From NCBI RefSeq assembly GCF_003952365.1, contig NZ_CP034443.1:2349001-2413000 (forward strand): a DNA stretch of 64,000 nt, read 5' to 3'. The translations under genes and the position numbers were made by a program. This document shows positions 1 through 9,579 of this stretch, in pieces; positions within the stretch are counted from its first letter, which is position 1, and each line of letters begins with the position of its first letter. Source of the stretch: Mesorhizobium sp. M9A.F.Ca.ET.002.03.1.2 (GTDB taxonomy: Bacteria > Pseudomonadota > Alphaproteobacteria > Rhizobiales > Rhizobiaceae). The notes beneath the pieces are model-generated. The model saw only the letters and a list, made by a program, of their open reading frames with translations, did not search any database and was not told where the DNA came from.

Positions 1-174
1 CCACAGCACGCCGAACAAGGTGTTAGTCTCCTCGTCGAGATGGATCGAATAGTCGGAAACGCCGGCCTGTTTGAGCAGCGCCACCAGCGACGGCCAGATC
101 TCGTCATGGCGCCTTTTGTATTCGGCCTTCATGCCCGGATTGAGCTTCATCTTGAACGCGTATTTCTCGGGCAT
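1..174 (-). CDS. rhaU: L-rhamnose mutarotase, 5' part (runs off the window)
   Basis: This is the N-terminal 58 codons of an L-rhamnose mutarotase (RhaM/YiiL type), which interconverts the alpha and beta anomers of L-rhamnose in the cytoplasm. It begins [19 protein letters not shown], followed by a KRRHDEIWP segment; the family's catalytic His lies in this early region. Its start overlaps the rhaQ stop by one base (TGATG), so it is translationally linked and is the fifth gene of the rhaSTPQU transport unit. The 3' half lies beyond position 1. The symbol follows the Rhizobium leguminosarum rha locus; rhaM would be equally valid. Confidence 0.85.
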   Translation of the reverse strand, partial: MPEKYAFKMKLNPGMKAEYKRRHDEIWPSLVALLKQAGVSDYSIHLDEETNTLFGVLW

Positions 175-1175
175 CAGGTGAAGCGCTCCCTTCGCACGCG
201 CCGCCACAGGATGGGCAACGCGATGACGATGATGAGCAACAGGCCGATGAAGATCGACATGACGATGCCGGGCACGTTGAGCAGTCCCAAGCCAAAAGTC
301 ACCAGCCCCATGATGAAAGCGGCGAGCACCACGCCCAGAATGCTGCCGGCGCCGCCCAGGATGCTGACGCCGCCGAGCACGACCATGGTGATGACCTCCA
401 GTTCGTAGCCTTGCGCGATCGACGGCCGTGTCGAGCCGAGCCGCGAGGTGATCAGCACCGAAGCGATGCCTGCCATCAGCCCGGTCAGGCAGAATAGGAT
501 GAATTTGATGCGGCCGACACGCACGCCGGAAAACTGCGCCGCGACCGGGTTGTTGCCGATGGCGAATATGCGGCGGCCGAAGCTCGTCTGGTGCAGAAGG
601 AACCAGTAGATGACCGCCGCGACGAGGAACAGCGCCAGTTCGAACGACACCACCCACCAGACATAGCCCTGGCCGAAGAAGGCGAAGCTCGAGGGATAAC
701 CCTTGTAGGCCCGGTCGCCGAGGACGATGAAGGCGATGCCGCGAAACAGGCTCATCGTGCCGATGGTGACGACGATCGACGGCAGGCCCAGCCTGGTGAC
801 GAGCAGCCCGTTGAAGGCGCCGCAGCCCAGCCCGACCAGGATGCCGATCGCCACCAGCACCGGCGTGCCGGCGCCGGCCTGCACCGCCATGCCCATAATC
901 GTCGAAGCCAGCGCAATGATGGCGGCGACCGACAGATCGATCTCGCCGGAAATGATCAGCAGCGCCATGGCGAGCGCGATCAGCGCCTTTTCGGTGAAGT
1001 TGAAGGTCAGGTCCGACAGCGACCACGCGTCGAGGAAATAGGGCGAGGCGAAGCTGTTGACGGCAAAGATGGCGACCGCCACGGCGACCAGCAGCGCCTC
1101 CCAGGAGAAGATCGCCGAGCTGAGCGGGTTGTCGAGCCGGTCGGGAATGTGGCGTGGTGCAGGGGTGTCGGTCAT
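174..1175 (-). CDS. rhaQ: Rhamnose ABC transporter permease RhaQ
   Basis: This 333-residue inner-membrane permease belongs to the BPD_transp_2 (RbsC-like) family. It has many hydrophobic spans and the family signature around [19 protein letters not shown]. It forms the membrane channel with RhaP; RhaT powers it and RhaS delivers L-rhamnose. The start at 1175 ([11 protein letters not shown]) is chosen because its ATG overlaps the rhaP stop in an ATGA junction. The reading frame stays open far upstream into rhaP, but that extension is unlikely to be translated. Assigning Q rather than P follows gene order only, since the two permeases are paralogues. Confidence 0.9.
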   Translation of the reverse strand: MTDTPAPRHIPDRLDNPLSSAIFSWEALLVAVAVAIFAVNSFASPYFLDAWSLSDLTFNFTEKALIALAMALLIISGEIDLSVAAIIALASTIMGMAVQAGAGTPVLVAIGILVGLGCGAFNGLLVTRLGLPSIVVTIGTMSLFRGIAFIVLGDRAYKGYPSSFAFFGQGYVWWVVSFELALFLVAAVIYWFLLHQTSFGRRIFAIGNNPVAAQFSGVRVGRIKFILFCLTGLMAGIASVLITSRLGSTRPSIAQGYELEVITMVVLGGVSILGGAGSILGVVLAAFIMGLVTFGLGLLNVPGIVMSIFIGLLLIIVIALPILWRRVRRERFT

Positions 1176-2149
1176 GCCGCTTCCGCCTTCTTCAGGATGA
1201 TGCGGCCCTGCCGGCGTTCGCCGCGCGCGTTGAGCACCACGGCAAGAATGATGGCGCTGCCCGAAATCGCCATCTGCCAGAACGGCGAGATGTTGATCAC
1301 CGGCAGGGCATTGGAGATGATGCCGAGGAACAGCGCGCCGAGCACCGCTCCGCCGACCGAGCCGATGCCGCCGGCGATCGAGATGCCGCCGATGACGCAG
1401 GCGGCGATGATGTTGAGCTCGTAGCCATTGGCGACCTCGACCGAGGCGATGACGTAGCGCGAGATCCAGAGATAGCCGCAGAGACCGGCGGTCATTCCCG
1501 AGATGCAGAAGACGATGAACTTGGTGCGGCGGACATCGATGCCGGCATAGACCGATGCGGTCGGATTGACACCGATGGCGTAGATCGAACGGCCGAGCGC
1601 GGTGCGCGTCATCAAGAGGAAGAACAGCGCGATGACCAGTATGGCGATCCATGACAGCACCGGAATGCCGAGGAAAGCGGCGCGCTGCAGGCCGATGAAC
1701 TCAGGGCTCATCTGATCGGCATTGACCCAGGCGCCGCCTGATATGACGAAGGTGGCACCGCGGTAGATGGTGAGCGTGCCGAGCGTCACCACGATCGACG
1801 GGATGTTCAGCCGCCACACCAGCAGGCCGTTGATCGCGCCGAGCACCAAGCCGACCAGAAGTGCGATGACGATCAGCAGCGGGATCGGGATTGCCGGATG
1901 TGCGGCGTTCAGCATCGCCACCACCATGCCGGTGAAGCAGAGGTTGGACGCCATCGACAGGTCGATCGAGCGGGTCAGGATCACCGCCATCTGCCCCAGC
2001 GCCAGGATCATCAGGATCGAGGTGTCGTTGAACAGCTGGCGCAGATTGCCGGGGGCTGCAAAGCCCGGAAAGCGCATCGAGATCAGTCCGATCAGCACGG
2101 CGATGGCGGCAAGCAGCCAGACTTCGCGGTACTTGAGAAAAATCTTCAT
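1172..2149 (-). CDS. rhaP: Rhamnose ABC transporter permease RhaP
   Basis: This 325-residue polytopic inner-membrane permease is paralogous to RhaQ, with RbsC-type hydrophobic segments and the motif [15 protein letters not shown]. It begins [19 protein letters not shown]. Its start overlaps the end of rhaT by four bases and its stop overlaps the start of rhaQ by four bases, as expected for an operon whose subunits are made in fixed ratio. The likely role is half of the transmembrane channel of the high-affinity L-rhamnose importer. Confidence 0.9.
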   Translation of the reverse strand: MKIFLKYREVWLLAAIAVLIGLISMRFPGFAAPGNLRQLFNDTSILMILALGQMAVILTRSIDLSMASNLCFTGMVVAMLNAAHPAIPIPLLIVIALLVGLVLGAINGLLVWRLNIPSIVVTLGTLTIYRGATFVISGGAWVNADQMSPEFIGLQRAAFLGIPVLSWIAILVIALFFLLMTRTALGRSIYAIGVNPTASVYAGIDVRRTKFIVFCISGMTAGLCGYLWISRYVIASVEVANGYELNIIAACVIGGISIAGGIGSVGGAVLGALFLGIISNALPVINISPFWQMAISGSAIILAVVLNARGERRQGRIILKKAEAA

Positions 2150-3591
2150 GCCGCGATCCCCGCTGCCGTCCTGACCAGCGTTTCGGCGTCGAGCCCCTTG
2201 TTGTCGTAGACCGAGGCGATGCGGCCTTCGCGCATGACGACGACGCGGTCGGACATGCCGAGGATCTCAGGCAGTTCGGACGACACCATGATCACCGACA
2301 GGCCTTGCGCGACGAGCTCGGCCATGAAGCCGTGCACGGCGGCCTTGGAGCCGATGTCGATGCCCTTGGTCGGCTCGTCGAGGATGATCACCTTGGGCGC
2401 GGTCGCCAGCCATTTGGCGATGACGATCTTCTGCTGGTTGCCGCCCGACAAAGTGCCGACGTCCTGGCTGAGCGAGGAGGCGCGCAGGTCCAGCCGCTCG
2501 GTGTAGGAACGAGCCAGCGCGAACTCCTCCGCCAGCCGCAACATGCCGGATTTGGACGTGCGCTTGAGCGAAGGCAGCGAGATATTCTGGAAGATCGGCA
2601 GGCCGATCACCACGCCCTGCTTGCCGCGTTCTTCCGGCACGTAGACGATGCCGGCATCAATCGAGTCCGCCGCCGATTTCGGTACGATCGCCTTGCTTTC
2701 CAGCGCGATCGTGCCGCCGCTGGTGCGGGTAATGCCTGATATCGCCTGCATCACTTCGCTGCGCCCGGCGCCGACAAGGCCGTAGAAGCCGAGGATTTCG
2801 CCTCTGTGCAGCTCGAAGCCGATATCGTCGAACTCGGTCGGGTGCGACAGGCCGGAGACTGTGAGCACCGGCGCGCCGATCTCGGCCTTGCGCTGCGGAA
2901 AGATGTGGTCGACGGCACGTCCAACCATCATGCGCACGATCTGGCTCTGGCCGGCGTCCTTGATCAAGCCTTCGCCGACCATTTCGCCATCGCGGAACAC
3001 CGTGTAACGGTCGGCGATGCGGTAGATCTCGTCGAACTTGTGGCTGATGAACAGGATCGCCTTGCCTTCGCTCTTCAGGAACTCGACCAGCAGGAAGAGC
3101 TCCTCGATCTCCTTCAGCGAAAGCGCCGCGGTCGGCTCGTCCATGATGACGATCCGCGCGTCGATCGACATTGCGCGGGCGACGGCCACGAGGTGCTTGT
3201 TGGCAATGCCGAGATCTTTCAGCCGCGCATCGGCGTCGATATGGCCGGCACCCATTGTGTTCAGGACTTCACGGGCTTGTCTGCGCATGGTGCGCCAGTC
3301 GATGGTGCCGAAGCGCGTGCGCGGCGCGTGGCCGAGAAAAATGTTCTCGGCAACCGTGAGGTCGTCGAACAGCATGGTTTCCTGATGGATGGCAGTAATG
3401 CCGTGCCCGAAGGCGGCATGCGCGCTGGGAAGTGTGACGGCTTGGCCGTCGATGCTGATGGTGCCCGCATCGGGCTGGTAGATACCGGTCATGATCTTGA
3501 CCAGCGTCGACTTGCCGGCGCCGTTTTCGCCGATCAGCGCGGTCACCTGGCCGGGATAAAGCGACAGGCTGACATCATGCAGCGCGCGCAC
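2146..3591 (-). CDS. rhaT: Rhamnose ABC transporter ATP-binding protein RhaT (start disturbed)
   Basis: This is a tandem ABC ATPase of the sugar importer class (RbsA/AraG-like). The first domain has Walker A GENGAGKST at about residue 22 and Walker B VIMDEP. The second has signature LSGGNQQK and Walker B VIILDEP. It energises rhamnose uptake through RhaP and RhaQ. The coordinates use the first in-frame canonical start, a GTG at 3591. Homologous sequence clearly continues upstream (RLTLSGISKSFPGV), but that stretch has no ATG, GTG or TTG before an in-frame TGA. The palindromic repeat at 3643-3800 lies just before it and may have displaced the original start. A non-canonical start or a shortened first domain are both possible. 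Confidence 0.85.
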   Translation of the reverse strand: MRALHDVSLSLYPGQVTALIGENGAGKSTLVKIMTGIYQPDAGTISIDGQAVTLPSAHAAFGHGITAIHQETMLFDDLTVAENIFLGHAPRTRFGTIDWRTMRRQAREVLNTMGAGHIDADARLKDLGIANKHLVAVARAMSIDARIVIMDEPTAALSLKEIEELFLLVEFLKSEGKAILFISHKFDEIYRIADRYTVFRDGEMVGEGLIKDAGQSQIVRMMVGRAVDHIFPQRKAEIGAPVLTVSGLSHPTEFDDIGFELHRGEILGFYGLVGAGRSEVMQAISGITRTSGGTIALESKAIVPKSAADSIDAGIVYVPEERGKQGVVIGLPIFQNISLPSLKRTSKSGMLRLAEEFALARSYTERLDLRASSLSQDVGTLSGGNQQKIVIAKWLATAPKVIILDEPTKGIDIGSKAAVHGFMAELVAQGLSVIMVSSELPEILGMSDRVVVMREGRIASVYDNKGLDAETLVRTAAGIAA

Positions 3592-3642
3592 GCCGGGAAA
3601 ACTCTTCGAGATGCCGGACAGCGTCAGGCGCGGAGCCGCCTT

Positions 3643-3800
3643 ACCCTCCCCTTGTGGGGAGGGTCGCGAACGATTTGAGCGGGATGGGGGTCTACTAGCA
3701 TATCAAGGTCCTGGTGTGTGGAGATGTCGCCACCCCCACCCCGTCTCGCCGGTTTTGCTTCGCAAGACCGCCTCGCCGACCCTCCCCACAAGGGGAGGGT
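3643..3800. repeat. RIME-like palindromic intergenic element between rhaS and rhaT
   Basis: A 22-bp palindrome with ACCCTCCCC and GGGGAGGGT arms occurs at 3643-3664 and again at 3779-3800, bracketing about 114 bp that includes a second hairpin-prone stretch (gttttgcttcgcaagac). It lies between rhaS and rhaT, so it is transcribed within the operon. It resembles the small intergenic mosaic repeats known from rhizobia. It could lower transcription or stabilise the upstream rhaS mRNA, which is common where a binding protein is needed in excess; that is inference. Confidence 0.7.
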
Positions 3801-3815
3801 TAGAGCGTCCAAGGA

Positions 3816-4811
3816 TCAATAGATCTTGGAGAACTCTTCGATGTTGGTCTTGTCGAACTGGAAGGGCGGAGCCATCGCAGCCGAGTTGGTGTCGTCGAGC
3901 GTGACCTTGCCGACGCGGCCGATCGACAGCGTCGCGCCGGGCTTCGCCTCTTCTTTCTTCACCGCCAGATCATGGGCGAGGTAGACGGCCGAATAGCCCA
4001 AGTCGATCGGGTTCCACAGCGCGACGGCTTGCGAGGCGCCGTTGTCGATGAACTTCTTGAACTCCGACGGCAGTGCCAGGCCGGTGACATTGACCTTGCC
4101 GATCAGGTTCTCGTCGGTCACCACCTGAGCGGCGGCAACGACGCCGACCGTGGTCGGCGCGATGATCGCCTTGAGGTTCGGATAGGACTTCAAGAGGCCC
4201 TTGGCCTCGTCCGTGCTCTTGGCGGAGTCGTCATCGCCATAGACGGTGGCGACGAGTTTGATCTTCGGGAATTTCTCCGGCAGCACCTTCTTGGCCGCGT
4301 CGATCCAGGCGTTCTGGTTGGTCGCGGTGGACGAAGCCGACAGGATGGCGACATCGCCGCCTTCCGGCAGATAGTCGGCGGCGAGCTTGATGATGGTCTC
4401 GCCGATCAGGTCGGTGTCGGATGGGTTGAGGTGAAGCTGGCGGCCTTCCGGAGCGACGCCCGAATCCCACGAGATAACGGTGATGCCGCGATCCATCGCC
4501 TTCTTCAGCGCCGGAACCAGCGCGTCGGCGTCATTGGCCGAAATGGCGATGGCGTTGACCTTCTGGGCGATCAGCGAATTGATCACTTCGATCTGCGCTT
4601 CGGCGGTGGCCTTGGTAGGGCCGGTGTAGATGATGTCGACGTCGCCGAGTTCCTTGGCCGCCTCTTCGGCGCCCTTGTTGGCGGCATCGAAGAAGCCGTT
4701 GCCGAGCGACTTCACCACCAGCGCGATCTTGACGTTCTCGGCGTAGGCGGCATTCACGAACATGGCGGCCGACAGGGCCGCCGTCACCATCAATTTCTTC
4801 AAGATGCTCAT
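3816..4811 (-). CDS. rhaS: Periplasmic rhamnose-binding protein RhaS
   Basis: This 331-residue periplasmic sugar-binding protein of the RbsB/Peripla_BP_4 fold delivers L-rhamnose to the importer. A Sec signal peptide is visible: positively charged MSILKKLMV, a hydrophobic core, and cleavage near the AYAEN segment. The start at 4811 is supported by a GGAGGAT ribosome-binding site; an upstream in-frame ATG would add 28 residues ahead of the signal peptide and is rejected. It is the first transporter gene after rhaR, and a 150-bp palindromic repeat follows before rhaT. Confidence 0.92.
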   Translation of the reverse strand: MSILKKLMVTAALSAAMFVNAAYAENVKIALVVKSLGNGFFDAANKGAEEAAKELGDVDIIYTGPTKATAEAQIEVINSLIAQKVNAIAISANDADALVPALKKAMDRGITVISWDSGVAPEGRQLHLNPSDTDLIGETIIKLAADYLPEGGDVAILSASSTATNQNAWIDAAKKVLPEKFPKIKLVATVYGDDDSAKSTDEAKGLLKSYPNLKAIIAPTTVGVVAAAQVVTDENLIGKVNVTGLALPSEFKKFIDNGASQAVALWNPIDLGYSAVYLAHDLAVKKEEAKPGATLSIGRVGKVTLDDTNSAAMAPPFQFDKTNIEEFSKIY

Positions 4812-4860
4812 TCGAATATCCTCCCTTGAGCGTTGCATTCCATCGCCGCTGCGGGTCGTC

Positions 4861-5670
4861 TCAGGCCTGCAGTGAAGATTCTTCCTTGTTGCCAAGCGTT
4901 GTGCGGGCGACGATCAGCGTCACACCAGCGGTTTCCAGCATCTTGGCCTCGCGATCCTCGATGCCGTCGTCGGTGATGACCGTGGCGATGCGCGTGAGAC
5001 CACACAGGATCAGGCTCGAGCGTTTGCGGAACTTCGACGAGTCGACCAGCACCACCAGCTCGTCGGCCTGGTCGATCAGTTTCTGCTCGGCCTGGATCAG
5101 CAGCGGATCGCCTTCCATCAGGCCTAATGGCCCAAGCCCTTGCGCGCCCATGAACATGCGGCGCGCATAGAAATTGCGCGTCACGTCATTGTCGAAGGGC
5201 GACAGGATGATGTTCTGCTCGCGGTAGATGGTACCGCCCGACAGCATCACCGTGTTCTTGGAGTGCTTGAGCAGGTGCTCGGCGATCGGGAAGGAATTGG
5301 TGAAGATCGGCATGCGGCGTCCGGTCAGGAAATGCACCATCTGGAAGGTGGTGGTGCCACCATTGACGATGATCGGCTCGCCGTCCTTGCACAGTTCCAC
5401 GGCTTCCCGCGCGATCGCCCGCTTCTGCGAAGCGTTGATCGTCTCGTTGACGGAAAAGGGCCGGCCGGCAAGGCCGATGAACTGCGGTGGGGTGATCGCC
5501 TCGGCGCCGCCGCGCACGCGGCGCAGGCGCTTTTGCACATGCAATGCCGCGATGTCGCGCCGGATCGTCGCCTCGGACGAGTCCGTCAGGTCGACCATTT
5601 CCTGCACCGTCACCACAGGCTTTTCCTGGACGGCGGACAAAATGATCCTGTGGCGCTCTTTTTCGTGCAT
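4861..5670 (-). CDS. rhaR: DeoR-family transcriptional regulator RhaR
   Basis: This 269-residue regulator has an N-terminal winged HTH typical of DeoR/GlpR (about residues 3-58, with SSEATIRRDIAAL as recognition region) and a C-terminal sugar-phosphate-sensing domain of the phosphosugar isomerase fold. The start at 5670 has a GGGAGG site close upstream. It is divergent from rhaD-rhaI and reads into rhaS, so it probably controls both directions from the shared 214-bp region, as described for the R. leguminosarum rha locus. The inducing ligand is not evident from sequence; a rhamnose intermediate is likely. Confidence 0.88.
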   Translation of the reverse strand: MHEKERHRIILSAVQEKPVVTVQEMVDLTDSSEATIRRDIAALHVQKRLRRVRGGAEAITPPQFIGLAGRPFSVNETINASQKRAIAREAVELCKDGEPIIVNGGTTTFQMVHFLTGRRMPIFTNSFPIAEHLLKHSKNTVMLSGGTIYREQNIILSPFDNDVTRNFYARRMFMGAQGLGPLGLMEGDPLLIQAEQKLIDQADELVVLVDSSKFRKRSSLILCGLTRIATVITDDGIEDREAKMLETAGVTLIVARTTLGNKEESSLQA

Positions 5671-5726
5671 GGTTCCTCCCTGCCTGCACATCTAGGCACC
5701 CAAAACGCGCAGTGTCAATCATTTCC

Positions 5727-5773
5727 GATCATATAATTTCATTGTGCAGTGCAATATGATCAATCTTGATCGT
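5727..5773. promoter_or_regulatory. Candidate RhaR operator between rhaR and rhaD
   Basis: The divergent region holds two overlapping inverted repeats: GATCATAT at 5727-5734 paired with ATATGATC at 5754-5761, and the near-palindrome ATGATCAATCTTGATCGT at 5756-5773. They sit just upstream of a possible sigma-70 -35 element (TTGACA, 5780-5785) facing rhaD. Their position between the two divergent rha transcripts suggests binding by RhaR, but no binding data can be read from sequence. Confidence 0.5.
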
Positions 5774-5884
5774 TTGTGATTGACAACGCCGTCGCTTCCG
5801 TGGACATTCGACCAAAGCTGACCCGCTATGCGGTGGCAATCGACCGCATCGTTTTGCGCGTCTCACGTCACGGGAGGATTACCT

Positions 5885-7987
5885 ATGCTCGACAAGCGCT
5901 CCGGCACGCGCCTTGCCAATCTTTGGGATGAGGCGAAAGCCCAGGCGATGAGCGAGCCGGAACGTCTCGTCTACCGCTCGAATGTTCTCGGCTCCGACAA
6001 GCGCGTCACCAACTATGGCGGCGGCAACACCTCCTCCAAGATCTGGCAAAAGGACCCGCTCACTGGCGAGAGCGTGGAAGTGCTGTGGGTCAAGGGCTCG
6101 GGCGGCGACAGCGCCTCGATCAGGCTCGACGGTTTCGCCACGCTCTACATGGACAAGCTCAGGGCGCTGAAGGGTCTCTATCGCGGCCTCGAGCATGAGG
6201 ACGAGATGGTGGGCTATCTGCCCCATTGCACATTTAATCTTAACCCGCGCGCGGCCTCGATCGACACGCCGCTGCACGCCTTCGTGCCGAGGCCCTATGT
6301 CGACCACATGCATCCCGACGCCATCATCGCTATTGCCGCCGCCAAGGATTCGAAGGCGCTGACCAGGGAGATTTTTGGTGACACGATCGGCTGGCTGCCA
6401 TGGAAGCGTCCGGGCTTCGAACTCGGCCTGTGGCTGGAAAAATTCTGTCTTGAACATCCAAGGGCCAAGGGCGTCATTCTCGAAAGCCATGGCCTGTTCA
6501 GCTGGGGCGACACGCCAAAAGAATGCTACGAGACGACGATCTCGGTGATCAATCAGGCGATCGAGTGGTTCGAGCGTCGGTCCGAAGGTTTGCCGATCTT
6601 CGGCGGCGAAGCGGTCAAATCGCTCAACGCGCCGGCGCGTCGAGCCGTGGCGGCAAAGCTGATGCCGAGGATCCGCGGCCTGATCTCGCAGATGAGCCAC
6701 AAGCTTGGCCATTTCGACGATTCGCCTGCCGTGCTCGAATTCGTCAATTCGAAGGATTTGCGCCCGTTGGCGGCGCTCGGCACCTCCTGCCCGGACCATT
6801 TCCTGCGCACCAAGATCCGGCCGTTGGTCATCGAGTTCGATCCCAAGGTCCCCGATGTCGATGCCGTGATCGCTCGTCTCGCCGACGACGTGGCGGAGTA
6901 TCGCGTTGGCTATCAGGCTTATTACGACCGCTGCAAGCATGCGGATTCGCCACCGGTGCGCGATCCGAACGCCGTGGTCTATCTGATGCCCGGCGTCGGC
7001 ATGTTCACCTTCGCGGGCGACAAGGCGACGGCGCGCATTTCGGGCGAGTTCTACGTCAACGCCATCAATGTTATGCGCGGCGCCTCGACGGTGTCGACCT
7101 ATGTCGGCCTGCCCGAGCAGGAGGCCTTCGACATCGAATATTGGCTGCTCGAGGAGGCGAAGCTGCAGCGCCTGCCGAAACCGAAGGCCCTTGCCGGCCA
7201 GATCGCGCTGGTCACCGGCGGCGCCGGCGGCATCGGCCGGGCGACTGCCAACCGGCTGCTGCGCGAAGGCGCCTGCGTCGTGCTGGCCGACATCGACGAA
7301 GCCGCCCTTGCCAGCGCCAATGACGAACTGGCGAAAGCCTATGGCAAGGATTTCGTGCGGCCGCTGGTCATCAATGTCACATCAGAGGACCAGGTGATAT
7401 CAGGCTTCGCCGAGACCGCGGTCGAGTTCGGCGGCATCGACATCCTGGTGTCGAATGCCGGCCTGGCAACCTCGGCGCCGATCGAGGAAACCACGCTGGC
7501 GCTGTGGAACAAGAACATGGACATCTTGTCGACCGGCTATTTCCTCGTTTCGCGGGAAGCATTCCGCTTGTTCCGCGCGCAAAAAATCGGCGGCAACGTC
7601 GTCTTTGTCGCCTCCAAGAACGGTCTTGCCGCATCGCCCAATGCCGCCGCCTATTGCACGGCCAAGGCCGCCGAAATCCACCTGGCGCGCTGCCTGGCGC
7701 TGGAGGGCGCGGAAGCGCAGATCAGGGTCAATGTCGTCAATCCCGACGCCGTGCTGCGCGGCTCGAAGATCTGGACCGGCGAGTGGAAGGAACAGCGCGC
7801 CGCCGCCTACAAGATGTCGACCGACGATCTCGAGGAACATTACCGCTCGCGCTCGATGCTGAAGCGTTCGGTGTTCCCCGAAGACATCGCCGAGGCGATC
7901 TATTTCTTCGCCTCCGGCATGTCGGCCAAGTCGACCGGCAACATCGTCAATGTCGACGCGGGCAACGCCCAGAGCTTTACGCGATAA
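5885..7987 (+). CDS. rhaD: Bifunctional rhamnulose-1-phosphate aldolase / short-chain dehydrogenase
   Basis: This is a 700-residue fusion. The N-terminal half (about 1-420) is a class II aldolase/adducin domain with the zinc-ligand region HAFVPRPYVDHMHPDA. The C-terminal part (about 430-700) is a short-chain dehydrogenase with the Rossmann motif TGGAGGIG and the active-site YCTAK tyrosine/lysine pair. The aldolase should split L-rhamnulose-1-phosphate into dihydroxyacetone phosphate and L-lactaldehyde, and the dehydrogenase would oxidise the lactaldehyde. GGGAGG precedes the start at 5885; an upstream in-frame ATG lacks such a site. It forms a unit with rhaI. Confidence 0.9.
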   Translation: MLDKRSGTRLANLWDEAKAQAMSEPERLVYRSNVLGSDKRVTNYGGGNTSSKIWQKDPLTGESVEVLWVKGSGGDSASIRLDGFATLYMDKLRALKGLYRGLEHEDEMVGYLPHCTFNLNPRAASIDTPLHAFVPRPYVDHMHPDAIIAIAAAKDSKALTREIFGDTIGWLPWKRPGFELGLWLEKFCLEHPRAKGVILESHGLFSWGDTPKECYETTISVINQAIEWFERRSEGLPIFGGEAVKSLNAPARRAVAAKLMPRIRGLISQMSHKLGHFDDSPAVLEFVNSKDLRPLAALGTSCPDHFLRTKIRPLVIEFDPKVPDVDAVIARLADDVAEYRVGYQAYYDRCKHADSPPVRDPNAVVYLMPGVGMFTFAGDKATARISGEFYVNAINVMRGASTVSTYVGLPEQEAFDIEYWLLEEAKLQRLPKPKALAGQIALVTGGAGGIGRATANRLLREGACVVLADIDEAALASANDELAKAYGKDFVRPLVINVTSEDQVISGFAETAVEFGGIDILVSNAGLATSAPIEETTLALWNKNMDILSTGYFLVSREAFRLFRAQKIGGNVVFVASKNGLAASPNAAAYCTAKAAEIHLARCLALEGAEAQIRVNVVNPDAVLRGSKIWTGEWKEQRAAAYKMSTDDLEEHYRSRSMLKRSVFPEDIAEAIYFFASGMSAKSTGNIVNVDAGNAQSFTR

Positions 7988-8004
7988 GTGATCACACTTT
8001 GAGG

Positions 8005-8137
8005 TCGGCGCTGCCCCTCATCCGCCTGCCGGCACCTTCTCCCCGTATAGTGACGGGGAGAAGGGAAGCGCTCCAGCGTCGGCGTCCCCCTCTCCCCGTT
8101 GTTACGGGGAGAGGGTAAGGGTGAGGGGCAGCGCCGA
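8005..8137. repeat. Palindromic intergenic repeat between rhaD and rhaI
   Basis: Perfect 16-bp outer arms (TCGGCGCTGCCCCTCA at 8005-8020, its complement at 8122-8137) enclose two further hairpins built on ctccccg/cggggag. It is a small mosaic repeat of the same general kind as that between rhaS and rhaT but with a different arm sequence. It lies inside a likely transcript, so it would fold strongly in the mRNA. Confidence 0.75.
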
Positions 8138-8162
8138 CCGAACGTATTTGGGAGGAAGTGCA

Positions 8163-9455
8163 GTGTCCGAATTGATCATCTCCGCCGACATCGTCGAAAA
8201 GAGCAACGCCGCACGCAAGGCCGATCTCCAGCGCGACTACCAATCGCTCGGCGAGCGCCTCGACCGCCGCGGCATCGCCATCGACACCATCCGCGACAAG
8301 GTCGAAAAATTCGCCGTGGCGATCCCCTCCTGGGGCGTCGGTACCGGCGGCACGCGTTTTGCCCGCTTTCCCGGCGCCGGCGAGCCGCGCGACATCTTCG
8401 ACAAGATCGAGGATTGCGCCGTCATCCGCCAGTTGACACAGGCCACACCCACCGTCTCGCTGCACATTCCGTGGGACAAGGCCGATCCGAAGCGGCTGAA
8501 ACAGGCGGCCTCCCGCTTCGGCCTCGGCTTCGACGCCATGAATTCCAACACCTTCTCCGACGCCAGGGACCAGGAGCTTTCCTATAAGTTCGGCTCGCTG
8601 TCGCATGCCGATGCCGCAACGCGCCGCCAGGCGGTCGAGCACAATCTCGAATGCATCGAGATCGGCCGGACGCTCGGCTCCAAGGCGCTGACGGTGTGGA
8701 TCGGCGACGGCTCGAATTTCCCCGGCCAGGTCAATTTCGCCAAGGCGTTCGAGCGCTATCTCGACGCGATGAAGGAGATCTACGCCGGACTGCCGGACGA
8801 CTGGAAGCTGTTCACCGAGCACAAGATGTACGAGCCGGCCTTCTATTCGACTGTCGTGCAGGACTGGGGCACCAACTACATGATCGCCACCGAGCTCGGC
8901 GACAAGGCGTTCTGCCTGGTCGACCTCGGCCATCATGCACCCAACGTCAATATCGAGATGATCGTGTCGCGGCTGATCCAGTTCAAGAAGCTCGGCGGCT
9001 TCCATTTCAACGATTCCAAATATGGCGACGACGACCTCGATGCCGGCTCGATCGATCCCTACCGGCTGTTCCTCGTCTTCAACGAACTGGTCGATGCCGA
9101 GCTTGCCGGCGCCAACGGCTTCGATCCGGCCCACATGCTCGACCAGAGCCACAACGTCACCGACCCGATCGAAAGCCTGATGCTGTCGGCGGTTGAGGTG
9201 CAGCGCGCCTACGCCCAGGCACTGCTGGTCGACCGCAGGGCGCTGGAAGGCTTCCAGGACGCCAATGACGCCTTGATGGCGACGCAGGCGCTGAAGATAG
9301 CCTATCGCACCGATGTCGAGCCGATCCTCGCCATGGCGCGGCTGAACACGGGCGGCGCCATCGATCCGGTCGCCGCCTACCGCGCCGCCGGTTACCGGGC
9401 CAAGGTCGCGGCGGAACGGCCGGCGGTTGCGAGCGGCGGCGGCGGGATCGTTTGA
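8163..9455 (+). CDS. rhaI: L-rhamnose isomerase
   Basis: This 430-residue cytoplasmic isomerase of the xylose-isomerase-like TIM-barrel fold converts L-rhamnose to L-rhamnulose. Its length and pattern match the Pseudomonas stutzeri/rhizobial RhaI type rather than enterobacterial RhaA. Metal-binding acidic and His residues are visible in FTEHKMYEP, LVDLGHHAPN and GGFHFNDSKYGDDD. The start is a GTG at 8163 preceded by GGGAGGAAG; an in-frame ATG further upstream falls inside the repeat element. It works directly upstream of the rhamnulose kinase and aldolase steps. Confidence 0.9.
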   Translation: MSELIISADIVEKSNAARKADLQRDYQSLGERLDRRGIAIDTIRDKVEKFAVAIPSWGVGTGGTRFARFPGAGEPRDIFDKIEDCAVIRQLTQATPTVSLHIPWDKADPKRLKQAASRFGLGFDAMNSNTFSDARDQELSYKFGSLSHADAATRRQAVEHNLECIEIGRTLGSKALTVWIGDGSNFPGQVNFAKAFERYLDAMKEIYAGLPDDWKLFTEHKMYEPAFYSTVVQDWGTNYMIATELGDKAFCLVDLGHHAPNVNIEMIVSRLIQFKKLGGFHFNDSKYGDDDLDAGSIDPYRLFLVFNELVDAELAGANGFDPAHMLDQSHNVTDPIESLMLSAVEVQRAYAQALLVDRRALEGFQDANDALMATQALKIAYRTDVEPILAMARLNTGGAIDPVAAYRAAGYRAKVAAERPAVASGGGGIV

Positions 9456-9465
9456 TATCGGCCTG

Positions 9466-9491
9466 AAACAAAAAACCCGCCTCAGGCGGGT
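9466..9491 (-). terminator. Intrinsic terminator for the leftward hydrolase gene
   Basis: A perfect hairpin (ACCCGCC, TCA, GGCGGGT; 9475-9491) is followed on the minus strand by a run of T (complement of 9466-9474). It therefore ends leftward transcription from the hydrolase gene at 9580-10578. It lacks a T run on the plus strand, so it would serve rhaI only weakly. Confidence 0.75.
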
Positions 9492-9579
9492 CGTTGGCGC
9501 GAATCAGCACCATGAATAAATTCCTATCATAGCTGCCGTCATCAGTCAAGTTGAAATTGCCCAGTCGATCCGCGGATGC

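Noticed and set aside
174..1652. Long open frame extending rhaQ upstream to 1652
   Set aside because: The extra part is antisense-frame translation of rhaP; the ATGA overlap at 1172-1175 gives the natural start.
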